A DNA stretch of 62,879 nucleotides, from contig CP070727.1 in the NCBI GenBank assembly GCA_020350885.1, positions 3,512,209-3,575,087 on the forward strand, in the 5' to 3' direction. Position numbers and translations under genes: made by a program. Below, in pieces: positions 41,702-50,843 of this stretch (its first letter is position 1; each line of letters opens with the position of its first letter). The notes beneath the pieces are model-generated. The model made no database searches. It had not been told where the DNA came from and saw only the letters and a list, made by a program, of their open reading frames with translations. Origin of the DNA: a bacterium (GTDB lineage Bacteria > Krumholzibacteriota > Krumholzibacteriia > Krumholzibacteriales > Krumholzibacteriaceae).

Positions 41702-41935
41702 ATGAAGAAACTCCTGATTCTCGGAACCGGATGCGCGAAATGTAATCAGCTCGCAGGGCAGACAGAATCGGCCGCCCGTGAGCTGGGCATCGACTTTGAA
41801 CTGGAGAAGGTGACCGACATCGACAAGATCCTGAGTTTCGGGGTTATGATGACTCCGGCACTCGTTGTCGATGGCGACGTGAAGGTCGTCGGCTAGGTTC
41901 CATCGTCCGACGAATTGAAAGACATGTTGCGGTAG
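41702..41935 (+). pseudogene. ArsE-like thioredoxin-fold protein with an internal amber codon
   Basis: From ATG 41702 (GGAGG 5 bases upstream) the frame reads M-K-K-L-L-I-L-G-T-G-C-A-K-C-N-Q-L, the C-x-x-C thioredoxin-like opening of the small TM0996/ArsE-type family. A TAG at 41894-41896 follows ...V-K-V-V-G after 65 residues. The frame then continues V-P-S-S-D-E-L-K-D-M-L-R to a second TAG at 41933-41935, the usual 75-80 residue ending of the family. The internal stop thus removes the last helix. Partner of ArsF in reducing nitroaromatic arsenicals is the known role of ArsE-type proteins. Either the gene is decaying or the stop is read through. Confidence 0.8.
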
Positions 41936-41966
41936 CACAGTAACTGTTACAAGGAGATGCACCCAC

Positions 41967-42518
41967 ATGAGAAATAAATCCATTGTCACCTCAATCCTTC
42001 TCACATTCGTTTTCGCGAGCATCATATACCTCGTGGTCGGAGAGTACCGCAAGGGACGGGATGACAGCGATTCCACCCGAACCGGTGAAGTCGAATCTGC
42101 CATGGATCCATCCGATGGAGCAATTACAGAAGAGACCGCCGCCCCGCCGGTGCAGGGAAATATGGAAGCAAATGGATCGGCCGTTCCTAATAATGGCCTG
42201 ATTGCCTATTACTTCCACGGAAACCGGCGTTGTGCCACATGCAGGAAGATCGAGCAGTACACCCGGGAAGCAATCGAGTCCGGGTTCGAACGGGAGCTAC
42301 AGGGCGGCACACTCATATGGAAACCCGTGAATGTCGACGTTCAAGAGAACAGCCATTTCATTTCCAAGTACGAGCTATCCACGCGTTCCGTCGTAATCGT
42401 CCGGGGGTCGGGACGAGAGGAGACGGATTGGAAAAAGCTTGAGAAGGTCTGGGAACTTGTGGGCAATCGGCCGGCATTTATCAGATATATCCAGGATGAG
42501 GTGAGGGACTTTCTATAG
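41967..42518 (+). CDS. arsF: ArsF-like thioredoxin-fold protein
   Basis: This 183-residue protein has a signal/anchor helix (residues 6-24) and a poorly conserved linker. It then has Y-Y-F-H-G-N-R-R-C-A-T-C-R-K-I-E, the C-x-x-C thioredoxin-like motif typical of ArsF-family proteins, followed by W-K-P-V-N-V-D and S-V-V-I-V-R-G. In Shewanella the arsEFG genes confer resistance to aromatic arsenicals: ArsE and ArsF reduce nitro groups and ArsG exports the product. AAGGAG precedes the ATG. It ends in TAG at 42518 and the ArsG-like frame continues in the same register downstream. Confidence 0.8.
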   Translation: MRNKSIVTSILLTFVFASIIYLVVGEYRKGRDDSDSTRTGEVESAMDPSDGAITEETAAPPVQGNMEANGSAVPNNGLIAYYFHGNRRCATCRKIEQYTREAIESGFERELQGGTLIWKPVNVDVQENSHFISKYELSTRSVVIVRGSGREETDWKKLEKVWELVGNRPAFIRYIQDEVRDFL

Positions 42519-42605
42519 AAGATCCAATGCCGGCATCAAGCTTCGTTGCGGAACGTAGTTGGCGGTATTCTTTATTTCGGAGCAGGACCCATATCGAATT
42601 TCTCG

Positions 42606-43283
42606 ATGATCGCAGGCTCGGCGCTCTGGCTTGGTGTACTCACCTCCCTCAGCCCCTGCCCTCTTGCGACTAATATTGCCGCGATCTCGTACATCGGGCG
42701 GCGCATCGGAATGCCGCGGCAGGTCTTCCTCGCCGGACTCCTCTACACTATCGGCCGGACACTCGCTTACATGGTGCTCGGTATCCTCCTGGTCGCTAGC
42801 CTCCTCACCATGCATGCCGTATCATCCTGGCTTCAGACATATATGAACAAACTCATCATACCGATACTGATACTTGCGGGGATGTTCCTTCTCGAACTGT
42901 TGAAATTCGGCCTATCCTTGCCGGGGATGACCGACAGTATGCAGCGGCGGATCGATGCAGCGGGGATCTGGGGGGCGGGTCTTCTCGGGATCCTCTTCGC
43001 CCTCTCATTCTGCCCGATATCAGCTGCGCTCTTCTTCGGAAGCCTCATTCCACTGGCGGCGACGCACGGTTCGAGGATAATCCTTCCATCGCTCTACGGC
43101 GTAGGGACTGGGCTCCCCGTCCTCCTCTTCGCCTTACTCATAGCATTCGGTACCCGGCGTGTCGCGCAGGCCTTCGATAAGATCACATCGGTAGAGCTCT
43201 GGGCACGGCGGATTACCGGTGTTACCTTCATAATCGTCGGTATCTACCTCTCCCTGGTGCATATATTCGGTATCGCCCTCTGA
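42606..43283 (+). CDS. arsG: ArsG-like permease (CcdA/DsbD-type membrane protein)
   Basis: This 225-residue protein has six hydrophobic segments. The motif T-S-L-S-P-C-P-L-A-T-N-I-A-A-I-S-Y lies in the first half and F-A-L-S-F-C-P-I-S-A-A-L-F-F in the second, the paired Pro-Cys-Pro/Cys-Pro sites of the CcdA superfamily. The ArsG family exports trivalent aromatic arsenicals. The ATG at 42606 is used; a TTG at 42546 would add 20 residues, and neither has a strong ribosome site. It follows ArsF closely and should be co-transcribed with it. Confidence 0.82.
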   Translation: MIAGSALWLGVLTSLSPCPLATNIAAISYIGRRIGMPRQVFLAGLLYTIGRTLAYMVLGILLVASLLTMHAVSSWLQTYMNKLIIPILILAGMFLLELLKFGLSLPGMTDSMQRRIDAAGIWGAGLLGILFALSFCPISAALFFGSLIPLAATHGSRIILPSLYGVGTGLPVLLFALLIAFGTRRVAQAFDKITSVELWARRITGVTFIIVGIYLSLVHIFGIAL

Positions 43284-43304
43284 CCGTGCCCGCATCCGGC
43301 GGAG

Positions 43305-43790
43305 CTAGCGGGGATCGTCGTCCATTTCATCCGGCACCCGCGCCCCCGGACGAACGGTGAGTACCGGACAGGGCGCATGGCGCACGACCTTCTCGGCGAC
43401 GGAACCGAAGACGAAACGGCTGAGGCCGGTGCGCCCGTGAGTCGATATCACAACAACACCTATGTCGATATCCTCCTCGAGAATGCGGATGATCTCGGTG
43501 GCCGGATCCCCGTCGACGACCATCGTGTTTACACGGATATCCTTCGATATCTTCTCGGCGATCAGCTCATCGAACGTTTCCCTGGCCGCCTGCTTGAGCT
43601 TATCGTGATACGAGGACACATCGAACTTCGTGCGGTACATCGGTGTCGGCATGGTGGGAACGGGCGAGACGACATGGACGAGACACAGCACGGAGGAAAA
43701 CGTAGTGGCCAGTTCATCGGCGATCTCGAGCGCCCTCATGGAGGGCTCGCTGAAATCGATCGGGCAGAGTATCTTGTCAAAAGTCAGCAT
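43305..43790 (-). CDS. Universal stress protein, UspA family
   Basis: This 161-residue protein opens K-I-L-C-P-I-D-F-S-E-P-S. It has a V-V-I-S-T-H-G-R-T-G-L-S-R-F-V-F-G-S-V-A-E-K-V nucleotide-binding stretch, the G-x-x-G-(9x)-G-S/T pattern of ATP-binding Usp proteins. Its target is unknown; these proteins support survival under stress or energy limitation. The ATG lies about 10 bases after an AAAGG site. It faces left and converges on the arsenic cluster with a 21-base gap. Confidence 0.92.
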   Translation of the reverse strand: MLTFDKILCPIDFSEPSMRALEIADELATTFSSVLCLVHVVSPVPTMPTPMYRTKFDVSSYHDKLKQAARETFDELIAEKISKDIRVNTMVVDGDPATEIIRILEEDIDIGVVVISTHGRTGLSRFVFGSVAEKVVRHAPCPVLTVRPGARVPDEMDDDPR

Positions 43791-43797
43791 CGATACA

Positions 43798-44973
43798 CTA
43801 CCTTTTGAATGAACGTTTTATCCCGCTCCACGAATCCTCACCGACAGGCACAGAACCGCACATGACGGGATAGGCACCGATAAGACCGCAGAAGAGCCCG
43901 CCCGGATGGTTGATAGGGTGGCAGGGGGAATCGCTCTGGAGATAGTAGTTGGCCGATCCGACCGAGCCGCAAAACTGAGGTTCGAGGAATATGTTGAAAC
44001 CCGCGTCCACCGTTCCCGGCGGGAAGGAATCGCCGCCCGAGTTGCCGTAAATGTCACAACACCCGATGTCCAGGAGGCTGCTCACCTCGACTGCCAGCGC
44101 GCCGCCGTTGCGGCTGTAACAGATGATGGAGCTGCGCACCGTTAGTGCGGAGTTCCGGAAGATATGGATACCACCGCCGGCAGGCGCGGCGTTCTCGGAT
44201 ATGGTGCAACGCGTGATCGTCGATTCGTAGATATTTTCGCCGTAGAATCCCCCGCCCCTCTCTCCGGCAGAATTCCTGTAGATGGCGCAGCCTTCGAGCT
44301 CGAATGTGATCGTGTAGGCAAGCAGGCCGCCCCCATAGCGCTCCGCCCTGTTATCGTCGAAGATGCAGTCTACGAAGACGGGCTGCGTGCTGCTGTTGAT
44401 GAGGAACACACCGCCTCCGTGTGTAGCCTCGTTGTTAATGAACCGGCAGTTCTCGAGGCGGGGGGCGCTCACACCACCAATCCACATCCCACCGCCCTGG
44501 TCTGCGCTGTTGCCTGTGAAGATACAGTTTCGTATGACAGGCGCCGAAACGTGTGCGCAGATGCCGCCACCGCAGTAATATCCCCGCTCACCGGCAATAC
44601 CGAGAGTGAACGTGAAGCCTTCGATGGTAACGAAGTTCTCTCCCATGAGGTAGATGAGCCTTCCCTGTCCCTCGGCGTTGAGGATCGTTGCCTCCGGACC
44701 GGCTTCGCTGCGTACAACAAATCCCGTCACACCCCGGGTCAAGAAGATCATCCCGTACTCGTCTCCCGTCCCCTGGTCCGACCAGGTATACTCGCCCGGG
44801 GCGACGAGAACGGTATCCCCCGCCTGTGCCGAGTCGATCCCCGCCTCGATGGTCGGCACGTCACCGGTGCCATCGGGCTTTACATACCATGTCCCGGCAC
44901 GGGCGGATTCGAAGAGTGAGCAGCAGGACGCAATGATGATAACAGCCAATAAGTGCGATCGTTGCATTTTCAT
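43798..44973 (-). CDS. Secreted right-handed beta-helix protein
   Basis: This 391-residue protein has a signal peptide ending near E-S-A-R-A-G. Nearly the whole length is built of short imperfect repeats of the parallel beta-helix type, with Gly-Gly-Gly turns (C-G-G-G-I-C, Q-G-G-G-M-W, H-G-G-G-V-F, Y-G-G-G-L-L) and N-x-A pairs such as N-N-E-A-T. It belongs to the broad pectin-lyase-like or right-handed parallel beta-helix group common in secreted FCB proteins. No catalytic residues are obvious. An alternative start at the third codon has a better spaced AGGTG. It is next to the universal stress protein gene on the same strand, with which it may be co-transcribed. Confidence 0.82.
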   Translation of the reverse strand: MKMQRSHLLAVIIIASCCSLFESARAGTWYVKPDGTGDVPTIEAGIDSAQAGDTVLVAPGEYTWSDQGTGDEYGMIFLTRGVTGFVVRSEAGPEATILNAEGQGRLIYLMGENFVTIEGFTFTLGIAGERGYYCGGGICAHVSAPVIRNCIFTGNSADQGGGMWIGGVSAPRLENCRFINNEATHGGGVFLINSSTQPVFVDCIFDDNRAERYGGGLLAYTITFELEGCAIYRNSAGERGGGFYGENIYESTITRCTISENAAPAGGGIHIFRNSALTVRSSIICYSRNGGALAVEVSSLLDIGCCDIYGNSGGDSFPPGTVDAGFNIFLEPQFCGSVGSANYYLQSDSPCHPINHPGGLFCGLIGAYPVMCGSVPVGEDSWSGIKRSFKR

Positions 44974-45175
44974 ACACCTATATGGAAATATACTATGTTC
45001 GTATCATAACAGCAATTAATAAAGGGTTGGCTCACCGGTTTCCAGTGGCAGACGATCGCAAAGAGATGCTGCCGGCATGACATTCCTAGTCTTTTCTGTT
45101 TGGATGTACCGAGCGTGTTGCTATTAATTCTCTGGTGAATTATTCTCTCGTCTGTGCGGATGCAAAGACGCTATC

Positions 45176-46324
45176 ATGAGTGACATGAACGAGAAGACGC
45201 ACCGGTCGGCGAAAATAATGAGGTTCTGGTTCGGCATGGCCCTCACGGCGGTCACATGCGTGATCGCCTTTGCCGTCGCCGAAGCTGTTCTGCGCCTCGT
45301 GCCCATCCCGGGTATCACATACCACAGCTTCTACTACGATGAGCTCACGGGACAGCGTCTCTATCCTGGATCGACCGTGATCTACCGGAATGATCGGAAC
45401 GACCATATCCGCCGGCGCGTCAACTCCCTCGGATACCTCGGCCGGGAGCACGAGATCGCCAAAGCACCCGGTGCAATTCGGATTTGCTTCTTCGGTGACT
45501 CCTTCACGGAGGCGCGCCAGGTCCCCCTGGAGGAGACGTTCTCCAGTATCATCGAGCACGAGCTCAATGCGCGGCATCCACGCGCACCCATCGAGTGCAT
45601 CGCCATCGGCATGATGGGATACAGCACACTCCAGGCATACCTGGAGTACACCCGCTGGGCCGATTCTCTCTCGGTCGACCATGCAGTGTACGTCTTCTGC
45701 GAAAACGACATGGGAGACAACATACCCGAGCTCAAGCGGTGCGATGCGATACCGTTCCCGAGACTCTCGGGCAATGTGCTCTCCATGGATTTCTCATTCA
45801 GGGAGCGCAAGCGGCACAAGACCCGCTTTCCTCACCGGACCTGGCAGTACCTGAAGAGCCATTCCTTGGTGTTCAGCACACTCGAGTCGAGACTCAAGCT
45901 GCTCTACCACCGGGGAATCAAGCTCAGGGTGACGCGCGAGGAGATCGAGATGGCGGAGCGGGCTCCGAATGACGAACCGCCCGAGGTCAACGCCCTCCCC
46001 TCGACCTGGCCCGACAGTCTGCGCACACATGCGATGACTGTCGCGGAGATGATCCTTGCGAAGTGGCACCATGAGGTGACCTCGGACGGCAGGCGGTTCA
46101 CCATCATCTATATACCCCGGTCCAGCGAATTCGGAAAGCCGCTCGAAACCCAGGACTCATGGGCGCCATGGTTGTTCCGGTTCTGCAAACGCTCCGGTAT
46201 CGAGCTCGTCGACCCCACACCGTCGATGATCGAACGAAAGAACCGGGGCGAAGAGATCTACTACGACCATCTGGCACGTGCAGGCCACGAAGCGCTCGCC
46301 GCCAGCTTTCTCAAACAGTATTGA
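45176..46324 (+). CDS. SGNH/GDSL-like hydrolase, membrane-anchored
   Basis: This 382-residue protein has an N-terminal membrane segment (about residues 18-38). It has C-F-F-G-D-S-F-T with Ser109 as the SGNH nucleophile, N-D-M-G-D-N in the middle, and the C-terminal Y-Y-D-H-L-A-R-A-G-H-E-A-L-A. The overall order fits SGNH esterases acting on extracytoplasmic glycans or lipids. The ATG has only a weak ribosome site and a second ATG lies three codons on. It diverges from the beta-helix protein and converges on the GT39 gene, which may build the polymer it modifies. Confidence 0.78.
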   Translation: MSDMNEKTHRSAKIMRFWFGMALTAVTCVIAFAVAEAVLRLVPIPGITYHSFYYDELTGQRLYPGSTVIYRNDRNDHIRRRVNSLGYLGREHEIAKAPGAIRICFFGDSFTEARQVPLEETFSSIIEHELNARHPRAPIECIAIGMMGYSTLQAYLEYTRWADSLSVDHAVYVFCENDMGDNIPELKRCDAIPFPRLSGNVLSMDFSFRERKRHKTRFPHRTWQYLKSHSLVFSTLESRLKLLYHRGIKLRVTREEIEMAERAPNDEPPEVNALPSTWPDSLRTHAMTVAEMILAKWHHEVTSDGRRFTIIYIPRSSEFGKPLETQDSWAPWLFRFCKRSGIELVDPTPSMIERKNRGEEIYYDHLARAGHEALAASFLKQY

Positions 46325-46400
46325 GATGGCGGAATAGCGCACATTCCCCCACGGAAACAGCATCTATCTCGAATCCCCGGCCCGAGTACGTGCGAATGAA

Positions 46401-48680
46401 TTACGGACCCTCCCGCTGGAGATGTGCGAGGAGGTCACGGCGACGATCGAGGATTATCTTTCTGATCTGTGCGGTAGGAGCCCCAGCAGCCGCTTCCTGG
46501 AGAAAGTCTGCGGCCTCCTTTGGCTTCCGCATGCCTATGAGAGAGCGTGTCTTCCCCCTTACAAGCTTCTCGTAGCTCACCGGTCTGAATATCGGGTAGC
46601 TGAATCCGAATTCGTAGCTTTTAACCGCCTCCCGGAAACGGCCGAACGCCTCGTAATTGGCACCGAGATTGTAATAGAAGAGCTCCTCGGAACCTGTCGC
46701 CATACCTCTCGTGTGACGCAGTGCACGGGGTCCTACTGCCTTCTTGCGGCCCGCGAACGGCACCGCATAGTGCGGGTTCTTGAAAACAGCCAGGATCGGG
46801 CCGGGCTGTGACTGCGGAATAAACTCTCGAAGAAGATCGAAATGTGCCGAGAGAGAATCGTAGAATGCCATCTGGCGCTCGAACCGCTCCGGCTCCCTGC
46901 GGTACCGGCTGCCGATAAAGCTGCTCGTAACGATTACATCCGCATCCCGGTAGAGCGAGAGGTCGTAGAAGACCTCGGAGCGTTCCGGCCTCACCTGGAA
47001 CATGGGCATCGGAAGGACTGCGTAGTTCGGCCGCCCACTGATCTTCCGGATCACCGCATCCCGCAGTTTCAAATCGAGAAGTGATAGGTCGGGTGGTGCC
47101 AGGAAGTCCGGCCCGTACATCTCGGTAACGATGAATGCCCCAGACGGTACGTTCGCCTCGATCCACCTCGTTGCCATGGTGCGCGTATCTATGCGAAAAC
47201 GCTCGAAATACCGGGGAAAGGAGGCGAGGAGCGGGATAGAGACGAGAAGCACCACCGAAACGGTGATTAACGCGCGAAGCTTCCGTGATGTCACCATACC
47301 TTCGAGATATGCGAATCCCTGAGCAAGGCCTCCTCCGGCGAAGAGCAACACGACAGGTAGAACCGGTAATAGATAGCGGTCGGCCTTCATGGCCCACGAT
47401 CCAACCGCAAGGAAGTAGGGAACGAGAAGAGAGGCAAGGACGAGCCCCCATGTCCGCCACCGTGTAACAACCATGTACACGAGTCCGGCGAGTGCAACGA
47501 GGGCGAGCGGCCAGCCGAGTATCCGATCCGTGAACGCTTTCAAATAGTAGAGCCAGGAGCGGGTGGTATCGTAGCCGAAATGACCGAGACGCATATGCTG
47601 GCGTTCGAGTGCAAAGTGTTGCCGAAAGGTGTCGATATCGAGCAGAACGTACGGAGATGTGACACAGAAGACGGCTATCGCCAGAAGCAGTGCGAGAAAG
47701 AGCAACTGCCATGCCGGCCTGTAGGAGACGGGGCGGCCCGGCCGTGTACCCGCGCCGGCCGCCTTTGATTTACCGGCAGCCCCAGTGGTTGCAGCCCTGG
47801 ACGTCGTGCCTTTACCTCTACCGCCTGACGTTTTGGACATGGCGCCGGTTGCCCTCCCCCTACCGTTCCCGGACGTTTTGCCTCTGGCACTTCTGCCCGC
47901 TTTGCCCCTGCCACCTCCGGCCGCCCTGTCTCCGCTGCCCCCGGCCGACTTGCTACCGCCACCTCCGGCCACCTTGCTTCTTCTGCTACCGCTGTTCCGA
48001 CCTTTCCCAAAACTCCACCGGCCGGCGAGGAGGTGTGCCGCTGCAAGTGGCAGGATCAGTAAAGCCCCCGTGTATTTCGACGAGACGGCAAGTCCCATCG
48101 AAACACCAGCCAGAAGGTAATTTCTGCGCACCGGTTCCTCGAGAATGCGAATGATGAAGAGAAGCGTCAGCATAACGAAGAAGAGGAGCGGTACATCCAC
48201 CTCCACCATCTGGCACCGTTCCATATGGTATGTATTTACGGCGATAAAGAAGGCCGATGTGGTGCCCGCAACCTCCCCCGCGACCCTCCGGCCTACCTGA
48301 TAGGTCACCCATACGGTAGCGATACCGAAGGCGGCGGTGATGAGCCTGGCCACGAGAATGAAGGGTGTTTTGTTCACTACATAGAGTACCTGGAAATCGA
48401 ACGTCGAACCGACTTCACCAAAGAGCCGGCTTCCGATGTAGAGCAGCCCCTGACCGATGAAGTGAATGTAGAGCACGAGGCTGGGATAGTTAAAGAAGTG
48501 CGGATTGAGATCGACACCCGCAGGCGACCCCCATTTCCACATCATCCTCGCCTTACTGAGGGGAATCGCTTCCTCGTACACATGGGGAAGCCCCCAGTCG
48601 ATGCCGTACATCCGCAATACCGCGGCCACGGCCACGAGGAGGAGCGCGAGATGAGTGCTGCTGAGCCGATTCGATTTCAT
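46401..48680 (-). CDS. Polytopic glycosyltransferase (GT39/ArnT-like) with a Gly/Lys/Arg-rich internal insertion
   Basis: This protein has about 759 residues. About ten hydrophobic segments begin at residue 10 (L-A-L-L-L-V-A-V-A-A-V-L). Early Y-E-E-A and H-F-F-N-Y-P-S-L, and the repeated hydrophobic rows, fit the GT39/ArnT group of lipid-linked sugar transferases. Between two membrane segments (47724-48020, about residues 221-319) lies a low-complexity insertion, rich in G, K, R, S and A, repeatedly G-R-G-K and S-G-G-R. The C-terminal 120 residues are a soluble TPR-like region. The start is uncertain between 48680 and 48698. It probably glycosylates a surface polymer; the insertion is discussed in the findings. 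Confidence 0.78.
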   Translation of the reverse strand: MKSNRLSSTHLALLLVAVAAVLRMYGIDWGLPHVYEEAIPLSKARMMWKWGSPAGVDLNPHFFNYPSLVLYIHFIGQGLLYIGSRLFGEVGSTFDFQVLYVVNKTPFILVARLITAAFGIATVWVTYQVGRRVAGEVAGTTSAFFIAVNTYHMERCQMVEVDVPLLFFVMLTLLFIIRILEEPVRRNYLLAGVSMGLAVSSKYTGALLILPLAAAHLLAGRWSFGKGRNSGSRRSKVAGGGGSKSAGGSGDRAAGGGRGKAGRSARGKTSGNGRGRATGAMSKTSGGRGKGTTSRAATTGAAGKSKAAGAGTRPGRPVSYRPAWQLLFLALLLAIAVFCVTSPYVLLDIDTFRQHFALERQHMRLGHFGYDTTRSWLYYLKAFTDRILGWPLALVALAGLVYMVVTRWRTWGLVLASLLVPYFLAVGSWAMKADRYLLPVLPVVLLFAGGGLAQGFAYLEGMVTSRKLRALITVSVVLLVSIPLLASFPRYFERFRIDTRTMATRWIEANVPSGAFIVTEMYGPDFLAPPDLSLLDLKLRDAVIRKISGRPNYAVLPMPMFQVRPERSEVFYDLSLYRDADVIVTSSFIGSRYRREPERFERQMAFYDSLSAHFDLLREFIPQSQPGPILAVFKNPHYAVPFAGRKKAVGPRALRHTRGMATGSEELFYYNLGANYEAFGRFREAVKSYEFGFSYPIFRPVSYEKLVRGKTRSLIGMRKPKEAADFLQEAAAGAPTAQIRKIILDRRRDLLAHLQREGP

Positions 48681-48785
48681 CCGATCAGACCGGTCCATCC
48701 TGCAACTAGATACAGCCAGGTGTAAGTGTGTGCAGTGATAGTATATGGGAATGCTTATATTCTCACAACGCCAATATATACGGAG

Positions 48786-48817
48786 GCACGCCCGCCTTGA
48801 CATGAAGGCGGGCGTGC
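48786..48817 (-). terminator. Perfect hairpin after the anti-sigma gene
   Basis: Arms GCACGCCCGCCTT (48786-48798) and AAGGCGGGCGTGC (48805-48817) pair fully around a 6-base loop, between the anti-sigma stop and the GT39 start. No long U-run follows. Confidence 0.65.
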
Positions 48818-48895
48818 ACTCGAATGTCGGGTCCGCACCTTCCGTGATGCCGGAGACCCGGTATGTGGGCCAGAGAAGCTAGGCTCCCTTCCGGT

Positions 48896-50323
48896 TCACT
48901 TTACGTAGACGGGGAGATCCCCGGGAGCCAGGCTCTCGATCCTGAGATCGCCGTAGAGAACCCGGAAGCTGTCCGACTCCTCGCTTTGCCACCAGCAAAC
49001 CGGAACCTTCGCATCGCCGAGCCGTATCCCCTCTCCGGCATAGTGCCATGTCCCGTCGACCCTGCGTTGCTGGGCGAACATAAGCCCTTTGAGAAGCTTG
49101 TGACCTTCGGCCATGGCCTGCTTGAACTCCTCCTCGGGGTCCCCATCCCGGTCGAATCGCTCGATCAGCATCGATCGCACTTTCTCGACGTCGCCCAGAT
49201 AGTTGATGTCCGCCGGGAAGCTCCGGCCGGACATCTCCGCCCAGATTCCGAGCGCCCTCGCCAGCTCATCCTCGCCCTTGTCGGAGACATCGATCTCCGA
49301 TTCTAGCACATCGTACCCCTCGGGAGGTTTCATATCGAAGATCGACTGATCGAGATCGGCATTCCACTTGAAGTCGGTGCATGTCCATGTCATACGCTTA
49401 CTGATTCCACCGCCTCCGCTGATGGTAATCTGCTGTGAATAGCCCGGATCGCCGCCGAAGTCCCCCGTCGAGAAGAATATCTTCGGCACGATGATCTCCT
49501 CCTGCGGATTCGGGTAGAGCTCGACCAATACCTTGAACGGCAGATCGGTCTTGGCATCGGCCCAGATTTTTCTCCGATCGTACGCATCCACCTCGATGAG
49601 AAACACGTTTGCGGTTTGCCCATCCACCTCCTCACGCCCGATAAATCGACCCGATTCCTTGTGAAGATTTTGCAGCCATGTGAGATAATTGAAGAGCCCC
49701 GCGCCCTTGCGACGCCCAACCCGGTGGCTCACCATCGCCCGCTTGGCCTGGGGGAAAACCTGTAGATTCGTTCCGCCCTGATGATCCACTATCGTATACA
49801 TGTCGTTCGGTAAATTTGAACGCACGATCCCTTCGGCGGAGACGAACGATTCTACGTCAAAGGGATCAACTCCCTCGAACTCGAATTTCTCCATGAATAC
49901 CACGCTCTGTGCCTCACCGATCTTCGTCAGGACATCGGCGAAGGCAGGGGTAGCCCCCGTGAGGAACCCCGTATAGTTATCTACCACGAGCAGCGCAGCT
50001 ACGACGATCGCCGCGGCCACCGCCAGTGGAAGCACTCTCCGCTTCATCGCATACCTCCAATCGTATCCGATCCGTACCGGCTGCTCGGACACCGATTCCG
50101 CAAGCGCTTCACCGACCCTTTTCTCGATACGGACAATCGAGTCCTCGAACGATCCGGCATACCCGGCGAGCCTCCTGCCGTCCTCGATCAACTCCTCCCG
50201 GAACCTGCGGCAGGCGGGACACCGGTTCAGGTGGGTATCGATCCCGCTCTCCTTCTCGGGTGCAAGGTGGGTCACCAGCGATTCGGCGATCCATTCACGT
50301 ATACGGGCACATTCACGATTCAT
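48896..50323 (-). CDS. Zinc-binding anti-sigma factor with a large extracytoplasmic sensor domain
   Basis: This 475-residue protein has an N-terminal HC2/ZAS domain (T-H-L-N-R-C-P-A-C, H-x3-C-x2-C). One membrane segment spans about residues 97-115. A 350-residue outer domain with beta-rich blocks (G-Q-T-A-N-V-F-L-I-E-V-D, W-T-C-T-D-F-K-W-N) resembles the LolA/RseB-like sensor domain. It would hold the neighbouring ECF sigma factor inactive until an envelope signal is sensed. The ATG at 50323 has GGGGAGGTGA upstream and overlaps the end of the sigma gene by 11 bases, so the two are translationally coupled. Confidence 0.88.
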   Translation of the reverse strand: MNRECARIREWIAESLVTHLAPEKESGIDTHLNRCPACRRFREELIEDGRRLAGYAGSFEDSIVRIEKRVGEALAESVSEQPVRIGYDWRYAMKRRVLPLAVAAAIVVAALLVVDNYTGFLTGATPAFADVLTKIGEAQSVVFMEKFEFEGVDPFDVESFVSAEGIVRSNLPNDMYTIVDHQGGTNLQVFPQAKRAMVSHRVGRRKGAGLFNYLTWLQNLHKESGRFIGREEVDGQTANVFLIEVDAYDRRKIWADAKTDLPFKVLVELYPNPQEEIIVPKIFFSTGDFGGDPGYSQQITISGGGGISKRMTWTCTDFKWNADLDQSIFDMKPPEGYDVLESEIDVSDKGEDELARALGIWAEMSGRSFPADINYLGDVEKVRSMLIERFDRDGDPEEEFKQAMAEGHKLLKGLMFAQQRRVDGTWHYAGEGIRLGDAKVPVCWWQSEESDSFRVLYGDLRIESLAPGDLPVYVK

Positions 50324-50843
50324 CAGTCACCTCCCCGGATCCGAGCAGCTCGCGCAGTTCCCTCCGTGCCCGGCTCAGCCTGGTCAGTACTCCGGCGGGC
50401 GAGATCTTCAGTGCCCGGGCAACGCTCGTCGAGCTCTGCCCATCGAAATAGTACAGGACGAGCGGTAGACGGTACTTCTCGAGGAGCTTGAAGATCGCTT
50501 CATGGAGGTCGGTGTAATCCCCGGAGTGCCCGTCCTGCCCGATGGACTGCAGTGCGAGCACCTCGCTCCCTCGCTTCCTACGCCTGATCTGATCGATGCA
50601 CAGATTGCGGGCAATCGAGATCAACCACGATCCAAACTGTCCTGCATCACGGAGCTGATCCATCTGCGTGAACCCCTTGATCAAAGCCTCCTGTGAGAGA
50701 TCCTCGGCATCGTGGACATCACCGAGTATGCCTAAGCAAACGGCGAATACCTGTTTCGAATTCCGCTTCACCAGCTGTGCGTACGCACTCTTGTCACCGT
50801 CAAGGCAAGCATTAACCAGATGCCGCTCGGTTCCATTTTCCAA
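50313..50843 (-). CDS. ECF RNA polymerase sigma factor
   Basis: This 176-residue protein has region 2 (A-Y-A-Q-L-V-K-R-N, D-A-E-D-L-S-Q-E-A-L-I-K-G, F-G-S-W-L-I-S-I-A-R-N) and region 4 (L-P-L-V-L-Y-Y-F-D-G-Q-S-S-T-S-V-A-R-A-L-K-I-S-P-A-G-V), spaced as in extracytoplasmic-function sigma factors. TTG at 50843 is the start, with GGGAGG 7 bases upstream; an ATG at 50836 is out of frame. It pairs with the downstream anti-sigma gene. An envelope-related regulon is implied, but the targets are unknown. Confidence 0.92.
   Translation of the reverse strand: MENGTERHLVNACLDGDKSAYAQLVKRNSKQVFAVCLGILGDVHDAEDLSQEALIKGFTQMDQLRDAGQFGSWLISIARNLCIDQIRRRKRGSEVLALQSIGQDGHSGDYTDLHEAIFKLLEKYRLPLVLYYFDGQSSTSVARALKISPAGVLTRLSRARRELRELLGSGEVTDES

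Noticed and set aside
41894..41896. General recoding of TAG as a sense codon
   Set aside because: TAG is used as an ordinary terminal stop elsewhere, for example at the end of the SPASM gene (10183-10185) and of the ArsF-like gene (42516-42518).
46621..47712. A 363-codon minus-strand frame inside the GT39 gene
   Set aside because: It is an alternative frame of a membrane glycosyltransferase whose own frame has membrane segments and family motifs.
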